DNA of 64,000 nt from Saprospiraceae bacterium. Lineage in GTDB: Bacteria; Bacteroidota; Bacteroidia; Chitinophagales; Saprospiraceae. Below, in pieces: positions 17,800 through 26,358 of the stretch; the stretch's first letter is position 1, and each line of letters starts with the position of its first letter. The translations under genes and the position numbers were made by a program. The notes beneath the pieces are model-generated. The model saw only the letters and a program-made list of their open reading frames with translations, did no database searches and was not told the origin of the DNA. The stretch spans positions 1 to 64,000 of the forward strand of contig JALHOZ010000004.1 of NCBI GenBank assembly GCA_022842725.1. Direction: 5' to 3'.

Positions 17800-18276
17800 T
17801 TATTTTATTTTTTTTGAAATGATATAATCCAGCCCGAAACGACCCGAACCTACAATCATATAGACTATAGCTAGCCAAAGGAATCCCATACCCGGCAACA
17901 TATTCCACATGCCATTATCGCCATGCTGCCAAAAAACAGCGACGACCATAGTACACAAAATCAAAAATGAAAATAACCGGGTTTGCAGGCCTACCATCCA
18001 GAACAAACCACCGACTGCTTCACTGAAGGCTGCCATCCACGCAAAAAAAGCAGGAAACCAGGAGAAGGGCGCACCAAAATCCGCCACATCAGCGGGAAAC
18101 CAAAAAGCAACCTCAAACAGGTTGAGATTTTTTTCTTCCGAAGACCAGGGCATTCCGAATTTTGATGCACCAAAGTTTGCCGCCAACAGATATCCATAAA
18201 CCACTCTGGGAATGGCCAACAAAAAATCCTGAAATACATAAGGCATTTCGATCGGTTTAATCAATCTTTTTAACAT
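17800..18276 (-). CDS. DoxX family membrane protein
   Basis: Protein of 158 residues with four hydrophobic spans and the DoxX pattern: an N-terminal RVVYGYLLAANFGASKFGMP span, AAFSEAVGGLFWMVGLQTRL in the second and a GMWNMLPGMGFLWLAIVYMI span near the end. DoxX proteins are inner-membrane proteins linked to thiol or respiratory functions, with no single defined activity. It is packed between two lipoprotein genes (gaps of one and two bases), so all three are surely translated from one message. Confidence 0.85.
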   Translation of the reverse strand: MLKRLIKPIEMPYVFQDFLLAIPRVVYGYLLAANFGASKFGMPWSSEEKNLNLFEVAFWFPADVADFGAPFSWFPAFFAWMAAFSEAVGGLFWMVGLQTRLFSFLILCTMVVAVFWQHGDNGMWNMLPGMGFLWLAIVYMIVGSGRFGLDYIISKKIK

Positions 18277-18278
18277 GA

Positions 18279-18653
18279 TTATCCTTTTATTTTGTTATAG
18301 CCCATAGACAATCCTGTATCTCCGGTGACCCTGAGCTTTACGGCTGCTTCCTTATCTTGTTTGTTTTCGATTTTTAAAGCCGTATCTTTATCTACTTTTA
18401 TCCTTACACTTTGATTCGGTCGGACAATGACCGGAGAATGCCGGCCTCCATCAATAGGTGCTTCCCAAATGGAAAGTTCGTGACCGGATATATTTTTCAC
18501 CCTGACCTTAAACGATCCATGCTGATTGTTGCCCAATTCAAAATGTTCTCCGGGTTTGATAAAAGTAGTAGAAGTCAGACTACAGGAAGACAGCAAAAAA
18601 GTAAATGCCAGACTAAAGATAAATGGTTGCATGATTATTGTTTTGATCACCAC
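18279..18653 (-). CDS. Small lipoprotein of unknown function
   Basis: Protein of 124 residues; the start may instead be the ATG at 18632, which gives a cleaner signal peptide MQPFIFSLAFTFLLSSC with the lipid Cys at its end. The mature part is about 100 residues of beta-strands (GSFKVRVKNISGHELSIWEA, RPNQSVRIKVDKDTALKI). No family recognised. It is the first gene of the lipoprotein-DoxX-lipoprotein operon, and an 18-bp palindrome lies about 60 bases upstream. Confidence 0.75.
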   Translation of the reverse strand: MVIKTIIMQPFIFSLAFTFLLSSCSLTSTTFIKPGEHFELGNNQHGSFKVRVKNISGHELSIWEAPIDGGRHSPVIVRPNQSVRIKVDKDTALKIENKQDKEAAVKLRVTGDTGLSMGYNKIKG

Positions 18654-18714
18654 GACATTGTGAATGACAGGGCAAAGATGGGTGCAACCTTCCGTTTAAT
18701 CGCGACAATATATC

Positions 18715-18732
18715 ATTTGAGACGTCTCAAAT
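18715..18732. promoter_or_regulatory. 18-bp perfect palindrome, candidate operator
   Basis: ATTTGAGACGTCTCAAAT reads identically on both strands and lies 62-79 bases upstream of the lipoprotein-DoxX operon. Its length and position fit an operator for a dimeric regulator of that operon; the AraC-like regulator encoded at the operon's end is one candidate. There is no T-run next to it, so it is not a terminator. Confidence 0.55.
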
Positions 18733-18800
18733 CATAGAATGAGACAAATACTTTGAACTTTCAGCCTTATAAATTAAAAATACCGAAGAATTATCAGGGT

Positions 18801-19727
18801 TTAATATACCATCAGGATGGAATTGATATTTCCACCTTCGTCTCTTTCCTGAATTTTATTATCAGGGTCGATGATCCATTCACGTCCATCGATAACAAAC
18901 TTGTAATAATGTTTGCCGGGAGGAAGTTTTTGGACCACCCTCCAGCCATCTTTTGATTTGGTAAGCGGCAGCCCATCTTCATCCCAATTGTTGAAACTGC
19001 CTGAAAGGGCCACATGTTTGGCATTTTGGAATCCTTTAAGGAAAAACAAAACATCTTTCCCAACGACCAATATAGAATTGTAGGTATAATGCTGATTCTG
19101 AACCCTGAACTTATTGGCAGGATCGGTTATCCAGTCACCGTCAACAATAAATTTGTATTCATATAATCCGGTAGGCATCTTCAATTTTAATTTCCAGACG
19201 TCTCCGGTTTTGATCATTTTAAAATCCCGTTCATTCCAATCATTAAATGTACCGGACAAAATCACCTGGTTAGCTTTGCCTCTTCCTTTTAAAACAAACT
19301 CCACATTACCATTAAAGTCTACCCGAACCGGTTCTTTTTCCACAGGATGGTTGCCTTGTTTTATCCGCTCTGAAACGGGGTAAGCCCAATAAGATATGTC
19401 AATATTAAACTTATCTTCCATCGAAAACAGTTTGTCAAACAAACTCAGTTTTTTGTGCAATTGGTAGGTTAAGGCACCGGTTTTTGCCAGCGTCCATCCA
19501 TCTTGCGTCCATGTGGTGTATGCGCCGGATCGGATTAATCCCGTTAAATCATACTTTTTAAAATCTTCCAGCGCAGCACAATCTTCATTGGTCGAGTTGA
19601 GACACGATTCATGAAATCTGATAAAAACATCCTCACCCTGAATTTCACATCTTGAGTAAGGACTTTCCTGAGCGGATAATAAAGAACAGGAAAACAAAAT
19701 AAATAAAAAAAGAGTCCGTGTTTTCAT
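18801..19727 (-). CDS. Secreted protein with two tandem CBM48-like (AMPK glycogen-binding) domains
   Basis: Protein of 308 residues with signal peptide MKTRTLFLFILFSCSLLSAQ. After a 100-residue unrecognised N-terminal domain come two glycogen-binding-type beta-sandwiches at about 142-218 and 226-305. Both have the paired signatures SG(T/S)FN(D/N)W and YEYKFIVDG / YYKFVIDG, and both end in a W.(T/I)DP.NK motif. No hydrolase domain is attached, so it probably binds alpha-glucans or uses the fold structurally. Its start overlaps the stop of the upstream protease gene as TAATG, so the two are translationally coupled and likely act together in the periplasm. Confidence 0.85.
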   Translation of the reverse strand: MKTRTLFLFILFSCSLLSAQESPYSRCEIQGEDVFIRFHESCLNSTNEDCAALEDFKKYDLTGLIRSGAYTTWTQDGWTLAKTGALTYQLHKKLSLFDKLFSMEDKFNIDISYWAYPVSERIKQGNHPVEKEPVRVDFNGNVEFVLKGRGKANQVILSGTFNDWNERDFKMIKTGDVWKLKLKMPTGLYEYKFIVDGDWITDPANKFRVQNQHYTYNSILVVGKDVLFFLKGFQNAKHVALSGSFNNWDEDGLPLTKSKDGWRVVQKLPPGKHYYKFVIDGREWIIDPDNKIQERDEGGNINSILMVY

Positions 19728-20677
19728 TAGGGTACGACAACTTTAAGTGGATGCAAATATAACATTTGTTTTTTATAATTGATGCTAAACAGCCAGGGTG
19801 ATAAAAATTCAAATCCCAAAATCCCGTCCAGATTGGTGCGGTATATTTTGTTGAGATTGTCCATATTCATCAAAACGGTACCCATGGCGCCGCAATTGTA
19901 TTTATCTAAGATCTTCACCCGCTGCAATCTGCCAGCGATGACTTCACTTTCTTCATTATTGGCACCTGCCAGCCGTATCGTCCTCATCGGAAGAAACTCT
20001 GTCATGATGTTTTTGGATCGTTTTAAGTCGAGCAGGTTGATTTCTGCCCCTGAATCAATGCCAAACTTTTTGGTAAACCCATTTACCTTGACTTCAATCA
20101 CCGGAATAAAATTGCCCATCACAAAAGTAAGGCTGTCGACCTTGTCCAATACAAAAGGCATGGGATCGATGATCCGACCATTGACATCGACCCTCGACAG
20201 AGCAATGAGACGCTCCCGGTAGTGAAACATCACCTCAAAGTCTTTAAGCAAAGAAAAACCAATCAGGCCTGCTATTCTGATGTTTTTATTATTTTCGATA
20301 GCCGTAAGATCGACGACATCAGCGGAAATTCCTGAAAAGGTAAGTCCTTCCGCAGAGATATTATTGTTTTTGCTTACGGTAAGTCCTCTGCCGCGACCAT
20401 TGACGCCGTAATAGGAACGGGATTCATCGGTGACTCCCTGGTAATATTTTTTATTGAGTACCAGACCTTCGGCGCCGGTATCGATGACAAAATTACCCAT
20501 CGAATCATTAATCATCGCCTGAATGATGATGAGACCTCCCTGCAGGGTAAAAGGTACGATATAACCATCTCGTTGTTGACTGACCGGAATGTGTAAGTTT
20601 GTTATATGAGCAGCACCTGCCATGTTGCAAATGAAGCAAAACAAAACGGACCATAAAATTTTTCTGACTCCGGACAA
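19727..20677 (-). CDS. Secreted retropepsin-like aspartyl protease
   Basis: Protein of 316 residues with an N-terminal signal sequence (about 1-22). It carries two retropepsin-type lobes in one chain: D66 in FVIDTGAEGLVL and D208 in FGIDSGAEINLL, each followed by hydrophobic-hydrophobic-Gly segments (IAGLIGFSLL, LDGILGFEFL). Bacterial proteins of this type (PF13650/PF13975) are periplasmic proteases or peptide-binding proteins. A TATCTTTG box about 20 bases upstream fits a Bacteroidota -7 element and supports this start. It is followed by the CBM48-like gene with a TAATG overlap. Confidence 0.85.
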   Translation of the reverse strand: MSGVRKILWSVLFCFICNMAGAAHITNLHIPVSQQRDGYIVPFTLQGGLIIIQAMINDSMGNFVIDTGAEGLVLNKKYYQGVTDESRSYYGVNGRGRGLTVSKNNNISAEGLTFSGISADVVDLTAIENNKNIRIAGLIGFSLLKDFEVMFHYRERLIALSRVDVNGRIIDPMPFVLDKVDSLTFVMGNFIPVIEVKVNGFTKKFGIDSGAEINLLDLKRSKNIMTEFLPMRTIRLAGANNEESEVIAGRLQRVKILDKYNCGAMGTVLMNMDNLNKIYRTNLDGILGFEFLSPWLFSINYKKQMLYLHPLKVVVP

Positions 20678-20696
20678 AGGTTGATGGTTTGAGACC

Positions 20697-20704
20697 CAAA
20701 GATA
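20697..20704 (-). promoter_or_regulatory. -7 box (TATCTTTG) of the protease-CBM48 operon
   Basis: Matches TAnnTTTG on the minus strand, 20 bases before the protease start codon, implying a leader of about 13 bases. No matching -33 element was identified. Confidence 0.45.
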
Positions 20705-20834
20705 AAAAGAAAAACCAAAGCATATTTTAAATTAACAAATCGCCAAATTATCCCGTTTCCTTTGCAAAAGCGTTCGATTATCCGTTATTGTAAGCCTTTT
20801 GTCTATAAGATGATGCTGTTTTGACAGGAATTTG

Positions 20835-20842
20835 TACTTTTG
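20835..20842 (+). promoter_or_regulatory. -7 box (TACTTTTG) of the LytS-type kinase gene
   Basis: Matches TAnnTTTG, 31 bases before the ATG at 20866. Its position inside the longer frame starting at 20821 favours the downstream ATG as the true start. Confidence 0.45.
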
Positions 20843-20865
20843 TTTTTCATTTGAAAGTCGGATTG

Positions 20866-21918
20866 ATGTTGTCAGACGTACAAAATACCTTTAAAAAATC
20901 CACCAAACGGGATACGCTTTACCATATATTGTTATGGGTACTTTTGTATTTAATGCAAACCATCAGTCACAGACATTTCGGATTGACCATGCAGTTGGGC
21001 CTACCCCTGGTCAATGTGGTTTTTTATGCCTTTATGGCTTATTTTAATATTGGTTTTCTTTTCAAAAGATACGTTGCCAATGGAAGAATATGGGCACATT
21101 TTCTGATGTTGTTATTGACATCAGCTGTTTTGACCCCGATCAAGTCTATTATTTTGTTTACCATGTCTCAGGCAGACCCGGATTATCAGGCAAGTATCAT
21201 CGATGGTCAGATTTACAACTTTTTTTCTTTGTTTCTCGTAGGGGCTTCCGCCACGATTTATCAGGTGATGCAGGAATGGCTGATTCAAAAAGGTGACAAA
21301 AAAGAATTGGAAAGCCAAAATCTTCAGAGCGAGTTGAAGTTGCTCAAGTCACAGATCAACCCACATTTTTTGTTTAACACTCTCAACAGTTTGTATGCGC
21401 TGACGCTCAAAAAATCTGATCTTGCACCTGAAATCGTCCTCAAACTGTCAGAAATGATGCGATACATGCTGTATGAATGTAACGAAAAAGAGGTCAACCT
21501 GGAAAAAGAAATCAACTATATGAAAAACTACCTCGAACTCGAAAAATTGCGGCATGGCGCAAAAATGGACATATCGTTGGAGATCGAAGGAGAAGCGACG
21601 GATCAGAAAGTAGCACCTCTTCTACTCATGCCCTTTATCGAAAATTCGTTCAAACACGGCATCAACAATCAGTTGAATACCGGATTTGTCAATCTTCATA
21701 TGAAAATCCTGGACGACAGAGTCATCATGGATTTAAAAAATTCCAAAGCGCCTTCCATGCCAAAAATCCGCGATAAAAAATCCGGAGGTATAGGCCTCAA
21801 CAATGTCAAAAGACGTTTACAAATATTATATCCCAAACATCACGAACTCAAAATCGAAGAAAGTCCTTTTGATTATAAAGTTCAGTTGTCTTTACAATTT
21901 ATTGATTCATTACCTTAA
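20866..21918 (+). CDS. LytS/YehU-type sensor histidine kinase
   Basis: About 350 residues from the ATG at 20866; the frame extends to a TTG at 20821, but that region contains the promoter box. Four membrane spans occupy the first 140 residues. A helix follows, then the His_kinase domain with phospho-acceptor motif INPHFLFNTLNSLY and an ATPase domain with LLMPFIENSFKHG (N box) and GGIGLNNVKRRL (G box). It should phosphorylate the LytTR regulator encoded 15 bases downstream. The signal sensed is unknown. Confidence 0.92.
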   Translation: MLSDVQNTFKKSTKRDTLYHILLWVLLYLMQTISHRHFGLTMQLGLPLVNVVFYAFMAYFNIGFLFKRYVANGRIWAHFLMLLLTSAVLTPIKSIILFTMSQADPDYQASIIDGQIYNFFSLFLVGASATIYQVMQEWLIQKGDKKELESQNLQSELKLLKSQINPHFLFNTLNSLYALTLKKSDLAPEIVLKLSEMMRYMLYECNEKEVNLEKEINYMKNYLELEKLRHGAKMDISLEIEGEATDQKVAPLLLMPFIENSFKHGINNQLNTGFVNLHMKILDDRVIMDLKNSKAPSMPKIRDKKSGGIGLNNVKRRLQILYPKHHELKIEESPFDYKVQLSLQFIDSLP

Positions 21919-21933
21919 CAAAAACAAATCATC

Positions 21934-22659
21934 ATGATCAAAGCCATCCTTGTCGACGACGAACCTCTGGCACTGGAAGTATTGGAAACGTATATTCAAC
22001 AAATACCGAATATCACCCTGGTCGCAAAATGCGAAAATGCTTTTCAAGCCAATGAAGCCTTAAAAAATAATGCCATCGACCTGATGTTTCTCGATATTCA
22101 GATGCCTCAATTATCCGGCATTGACTTTCTCAAAACTTTAGCAAATCCTCCGGCAGTTATTTTTACAACCGCCTATCCGGATTATGCGGTTGAAGGATTC
22201 GAACTGAATGCTGTCGATTATTTGCTGAAACCGATATCCCTCGAAAGATTTCTCAAAGCCGTCAACAAAGTGAGTGAAAAGATTCAGGCAAAAAAGTCGG
22301 ACCACGAAGATGTCGCTCCCGAAGAACAGGAAGACTATATTTTTGTCAAGGCTGATAAAAAGTTTATCAAAGTTCATTTTGATGACATCCTTTACATCGA
22401 AGGGTTAAAAGATTATGTGATCATTCGCCATGAAACCGGAAGAATCATCACCCTGCAGACCATGAAAAGTCTTGAAGAAAGGCTTCCTGAAAATAAGTTC
22501 AGAAGGATCCACCGATCTTACATTGTCAATATCCGCAAGATGAGTGCTATCGTCGGCAATATGGTCGAACTCATGGAAGGTGGCAAATTAAAACAATTGC
22601 CTGTAGGTAAAAACTACAAAGACGAATTATTGGATCTGGTCAATGACAATAAACTATAG
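21934..22659 (+). CDS. LytTR family response regulator
   Basis: Protein of 241 residues. The receiver domain has the acidic pair D8/D9 (LVDDEPLALE), phospho-acceptor D54 (DLMFLDIQMP), a TTAYPDYAVEGF switch region and the conserved Lys in LLKPISLERF. After a variable linker, the LytTR DNA-binding domain (about 140-241) has YIEGLKDYVIIRHETGR and FRRIHRSYIVNI. It is the cognate partner of the kinase immediately upstream. Target genes cannot be named. Confidence 0.94.
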   Translation: MIKAILVDDEPLALEVLETYIQQIPNITLVAKCENAFQANEALKNNAIDLMFLDIQMPQLSGIDFLKTLANPPAVIFTTAYPDYAVEGFELNAVDYLLKPISLERFLKAVNKVSEKIQAKKSDHEDVAPEEQEDYIFVKADKKFIKVHFDDILYIEGLKDYVIIRHETGRIITLQTMKSLEERLPENKFRRIHRSYIVNIRKMSAIVGNMVELMEGGKLKQLPVGKNYKDELLDLVNDNKL

Positions 22660-22694
22660 AAGGTTGTTGATTTGTTGGGTTGATGTTCTGACAG

Positions 22695-22734
22695 ATTCCT
22701 TTCTTTGATAATAACGTTTGTCAAAGAAAGGAAT
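22695..22734. other. 14-bp inverted repeat between convergent genes
   Basis: ATTCCTTTCTTTGA at 22695-22708 and its exact complement at 22721-22734 form a 14-bp stem with a 12-base loop, between the convergent LytTR and AraC genes. The flank after the stem lacks a T-run on both strands, so it is a stable hairpin that may still act at the 3' ends of both messages. Confidence 0.6.
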
Positions 22735-22766
22735 AAAAAACTTTATCTGAATTTGATGGCAGGTGC

Positions 22767-23687
22767 TCACCTTTTTTCTTTTCCCGGCGGTAACCCAAAA
22801 TACTGTTTGTAGGCCTTACTCAGGGAATACACGTCCCCGTATCCGACTTCAAAAGCTACTTGTTCGAGTGACATACGGCTAGTCTGCAGTAAGTTTCTGG
22901 CCTTCTGCAAACGAATAACTTTTAAATACTGATAAGGACTCTGTCCGTAAATCTGTCTGAAAAGTCGAAAAAAATGGTATTCAGACATACAGGATTCCAT
23001 AGCCACATCAGCTATATTGATATCTTTTACAATGCATGAATCCAGATATTTTTTGCCAAGCTCTACTTTTTTTAAAATTTCTTTTTTGGTACTGATTTTT
23101 TTTGAGTTTATGGATTGTAGTTGTTTTAAAACAGGCACATAATCTTTGATAATATTTTCACACAAGTGATAATAAAATTCATCTGAAAACTGATATTTTT
23201 TGTAAGGATCCGGTTTGATGGTATTTTCCAGTTGCAACATGAACTTTCCAACAAAAGCCTGACCGGCACCAAACTTTTTTTCCATAAAATCAGCAGATGT
23301 AAAGAAGGAAGTTTCAGCAAAAATATTACAAACTTCATCAGGGAATACCTGACCGGAAAGCACTTCAGTCAGCACCTCATTCCGAACGTCTATACAAATT
23401 CCTTTGACATCACTTTTACTGTCGATGAGGACACCGCCTTCACAATGTTGGTTGGTGAGCAGATATTCTCCGGGCTGGAGAACATATTCTTCATCTTTAA
23501 GTCGGTATATTTCCTCACCCTCCATCACATATTTTACACCAAAATTATGAAAGGGAAGTTTTGTTTCCAATTTTTTGATAGCTGAGTACATAACGAGATT
23601 GTCGCAACGTGAGGTAGTCGGATTTTCAATGCCGGAAGCATCAGACGTAAGGTACATGATATCATTATTTCCGTCAAATGTATACAT
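22767..23687 (-). CDS. AraC family transcriptional regulator
   Basis: Protein of 306 residues without membrane spans. The N-terminal 190 residues form a cupin-like sensor region (EEIYRLKDEEYVLQPGEYLL). The C-terminal AraC domain has two helix-turn-helix units, INIADVAMESCMSEYHFFRL and MSLEQVAFEVGYGDVYSLSK, ending in KAYKQYFGLPPGKEK. It stands alone and converges on the LytTR gene. The inducer and targets are unknown; the divergent outer-membrane receptor gene is oriented the same way and is not obviously linked. Confidence 0.9.
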   Translation of the reverse strand: MYTFDGNNDIMYLTSDASGIENPTTSRCDNLVMYSAIKKLETKLPFHNFGVKYVMEGEEIYRLKDEEYVLQPGEYLLTNQHCEGGVLIDSKSDVKGICIDVRNEVLTEVLSGQVFPDEVCNIFAETSFFTSADFMEKKFGAGQAFVGKFMLQLENTIKPDPYKKYQFSDEFYYHLCENIIKDYVPVLKQLQSINSKKISTKKEILKKVELGKKYLDSCIVKDINIADVAMESCMSEYHFFRLFRQIYGQSPYQYLKVIRLQKARNLLQTSRMSLEQVAFEVGYGDVYSLSKAYKQYFGLPPGKEKR

Positions 23688-23812
23688 TCAAAACATGGAA
23701 ACAGGAGCAAATCGACCAAACCCCTTCATAAATCGATATAAATAATACGAATAGTATCGGTTACGACATTTCAATTTTTTTTTAAAACCATTCGCCCGAC
23801 CATCTAAACCGG

Positions 23813-26254
23813 TTATGATTTTACTCTTTGTTGCTCACTGTCCGAACCACTGCCGGATGGTTTTGATTTTTGTGAAACGGCCTTTCCGAATCTGTAAGAA
23901 AATGCCACCGTTACAGACCGCGTATCCAATCTGCTGTTCCAATCTGCCTGTGTATTTCTGAGATTGTTGATGACACCGTCCGCTCTTCGGGTGTAAAACA
24001 GATCACTTACCAATATGCGGATATTACCCACATCTTTTAATATTTTTTTATTCACACCAAAATTGACAATACCAAAACTTTTGATCAGTAACTGACTGTA
24101 CACTACGTCACTCCTGTATTCACCACGCAATTCAAATGACCACCCTTTATTAAGTGAAAAAGTATTGGTAACATTCATGGCGTAATATAATCCCGAAGTG
24201 TCCAGGTTTTCTGTATACAACCGACTTCTGTAAGACAGGTAACCGACTTCACCGTAAGCATTGATCCGGTACCAGGGCGCCACGTTAAAGGCACCATCCA
24301 CAGCCAATGAAAAGGAATGATTGTTGGATATATTTCCCGGTCTGCTGTAATAGATACTGTCAACGATTTCGAGGGTTTCGTTGATGCCGTCACTTACAAA
24401 TCCATAGGAAAAAGTCGTGTTAATTTTATTTTTAAATGAATGGGTCAACGAAAAATTATTTGAATACGTTGGCTTTAACCCGGGATTTCCTCCGTAAAAA
24501 GTATATTTATCCAACGGACTGACGAAGGGATTCAGGTCTTGAAAAAATGGTCTGTCGATACGTCTTCCGAAAGAAAACTGTAACATATGAACATTTGCCG
24601 TATCCAATGCTCCCGAAATAAATAAAGTTGGAAAAAGATTGTGATACACCCTTGTAAAACTGGTATCAGGATTTCTGATATTGCCCGGTTGATAACCTTT
24701 AAAACTGGTGGTTTCTGCCCTTAATCCGATTTGGGCTTCCCATTTACCAATATTTCTGTTGTAATTTACAAAAGCTGCATGTATCCATTCATTATAAACA
24801 AACTGATTGCTGAGATCATAGTCAGGTGTGGTAATATTGCCAATGGTCTTGGTATAAACAGCTGTATTGTCGGTTTGGGTATTTGCTGTTTTTACACCGA
24901 TTTCCATTTTTGATTTATCCTTCAAAAATTTTTCATATTGGATTCTTCCGGTTACAATGGTAATATCTGAAGGTAAGTCACCACGTATAATATCACGATA
25001 CGCAGGATTATTATTGTTCGAAAATATATCATTATTAAAAATCTGATTGCTCTGCGAACGGTAAAGCACATAATCAACATCCGCCAGGATATGCCCGCCT
25101 TCATCATCAGTAAGGTATTTTGTATACAAATTAGAAGCTACATTTCTGAAACTGTTTTGCGTGGTGTTGTCTGCAAAAACGCGATTGCGGATTTCATCAG
25201 ACTGATCTCTGATCAAAGCATTATTAACGGTATGGTTATCATTGGGATTGGTCAGACCTCTGACAAAAAACCCCAAAGTCATTTTGGTCGACATATAATA
25301 ATCCATTCCCCATTTAATATTGACAGAATGACCCTTTTTGACGATAAATGAGTTTTGAGAAAAAGAAGACGCATTGGTCGAAAGATTATTTTTATAATAC
25401 CTGTTGATATTCAAATCCTGGAAACTGTTGCGCACGCCACCTGAAATATTCAGATACGTACTCCACTTATTTTTATTATAAAACACATTGAGATTGTTGT
25501 TACTTCGGGTATATCTCCCTTGTTGAAGACTCAGGGACAGATTTCCGAAAAAACCGGCGACAAGATTTCTTTTGGTAACAATATTGATAACTCCGGCATT
25601 ACCTGCTGCATCGTATTTTGCAGGAGGGTTGGCCATGATTTCAATATGTTTAACAGATGATGCCGGAATAGAAGACAAATAATTCTGCAAATCAATACCC
25701 GAAAGATATAATGGTTTATCATCGACAAACACAGCCACGCCACTTCGTCCCTTAAGGGAAATATCACCGGATGGATCCAGCCAGATGCCGGGAGCTTTTT
25801 CCAAAGTTTCGAGGATATTACTTCCTGCATTGGATATCAAAACATCAGGATTAACGACAATACGATCCGTTTTTCGTTCGATAAATGCGGTTTTTCCTTT
25901 GACCACAACCTCATCCAGGGTTGCGGAAGTGCATGTCAGAACAAAATTTCCCTGATCTTCAGCTACACCATTTTTGTTGATTTGTATTTTTTGAAACAAA
26001 ACATCACATCCAGGAAAACCAATATCAAGATTGTACATACCTTCATCTATCCTGTTGACCAAAAAACTGCCATCCTGATCAGAAAACACCGAATACCTGA
26101 TGGTTGAATCTGAAGTTGATACCAAAGTGACCAAAGCCAGATCAATGGCATTGCCGTTTTGGTCAAAAATATTTCCCTGAAAATTGATGGTATTTTGAGA
26201 AGACAAACTTGTTCCAAAAACCAATAAAAAGAGATGTATATAAATCGAACGCAT
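23813..26254 (-). CDS. Outer-membrane receptor with CarboxypepD-like, plug and beta-barrel domains
   Basis: About 813 residues from the ATG at 26254, which gives a good signal peptide MRSIYIHLFLLVFGTSLSSQ; the frame extends further, but into a hydrophobic region crossing a hairpin. A CarboxypepD_reg-like domain comes first (INFQGNIFDQNGNAIDLALV), then a plug (DEVVVKGKTAFIERKTDRIVV...IMANPPAKYDAAGNAGVINIV), then a large barrel of the OMP_b-brl_3 family ending in SYRFGK plus a short Ser-rich tail. This family resembles SusC/TonB-dependent receptors but usually lacks a typical TonB box. The substrate is unknown and no SusD gene is adjacent. Confidence 0.9.
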   Translation of the reverse strand: MRSIYIHLFLLVFGTSLSSQNTINFQGNIFDQNGNAIDLALVTLVSTSDSTIRYSVFSDQDGSFLVNRIDEGMYNLDIGFPGCDVLFQKIQINKNGVAEDQGNFVLTCTSATLDEVVVKGKTAFIERKTDRIVVNPDVLISNAGSNILETLEKAPGIWLDPSGDISLKGRSGVAVFVDDKPLYLSGIDLQNYLSSIPASSVKHIEIMANPPAKYDAAGNAGVINIVTKRNLVAGFFGNLSLSLQQGRYTRSNNNLNVFYNKNKWSTYLNISGGVRNSFQDLNINRYYKNNLSTNASSFSQNSFIVKKGHSVNIKWGMDYYMSTKMTLGFFVRGLTNPNDNHTVNNALIRDQSDEIRNRVFADNTTQNSFRNVASNLYTKYLTDDEGGHILADVDYVLYRSQSNQIFNNDIFSNNNNPAYRDIIRGDLPSDITIVTGRIQYEKFLKDKSKMEIGVKTANTQTDNTAVYTKTIGNITTPDYDLSNQFVYNEWIHAAFVNYNRNIGKWEAQIGLRAETTSFKGYQPGNIRNPDTSFTRVYHNLFPTLFISGALDTANVHMLQFSFGRRIDRPFFQDLNPFVSPLDKYTFYGGNPGLKPTYSNNFSLTHSFKNKINTTFSYGFVSDGINETLEIVDSIYYSRPGNISNNHSFSLAVDGAFNVAPWYRINAYGEVGYLSYRSRLYTENLDTSGLYYAMNVTNTFSLNKGWSFELRGEYRSDVVYSQLLIKSFGIVNFGVNKKILKDVGNIRILVSDLFYTRRADGVINNLRNTQADWNSRLDTRSVTVAFSYRFGKAVSQKSKPSGSGSDSEQQRVKS

Positions 26255-26301
26255 GATGAAGTTTACAATATGATTCCAAAAAACAAACAGGATATAACAG
26301 A

Positions 26302-26337
26302 AAAAAACCCGAACAAATGTCAGGTTTTTTTTTGATA
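26302..26337 (-). terminator. Terminator-like hairpin after the M43 protease gene
   Basis: An AAAAAAACC..GGTTTTTTTT inverted repeat with an approximately 13-base loop lies 20-60 bases beyond the stop of the M43 gene, with A and T runs on both sides. It can act on either strand. Confidence 0.5.
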
Positions 26338-26358
26338 GCATAAGGTTGGGTTCCACAA

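Noticed and set aside
22695-22734. Classical bidirectional terminator
   Set aside because: The stem is perfect but neither strand has a T-run after it.
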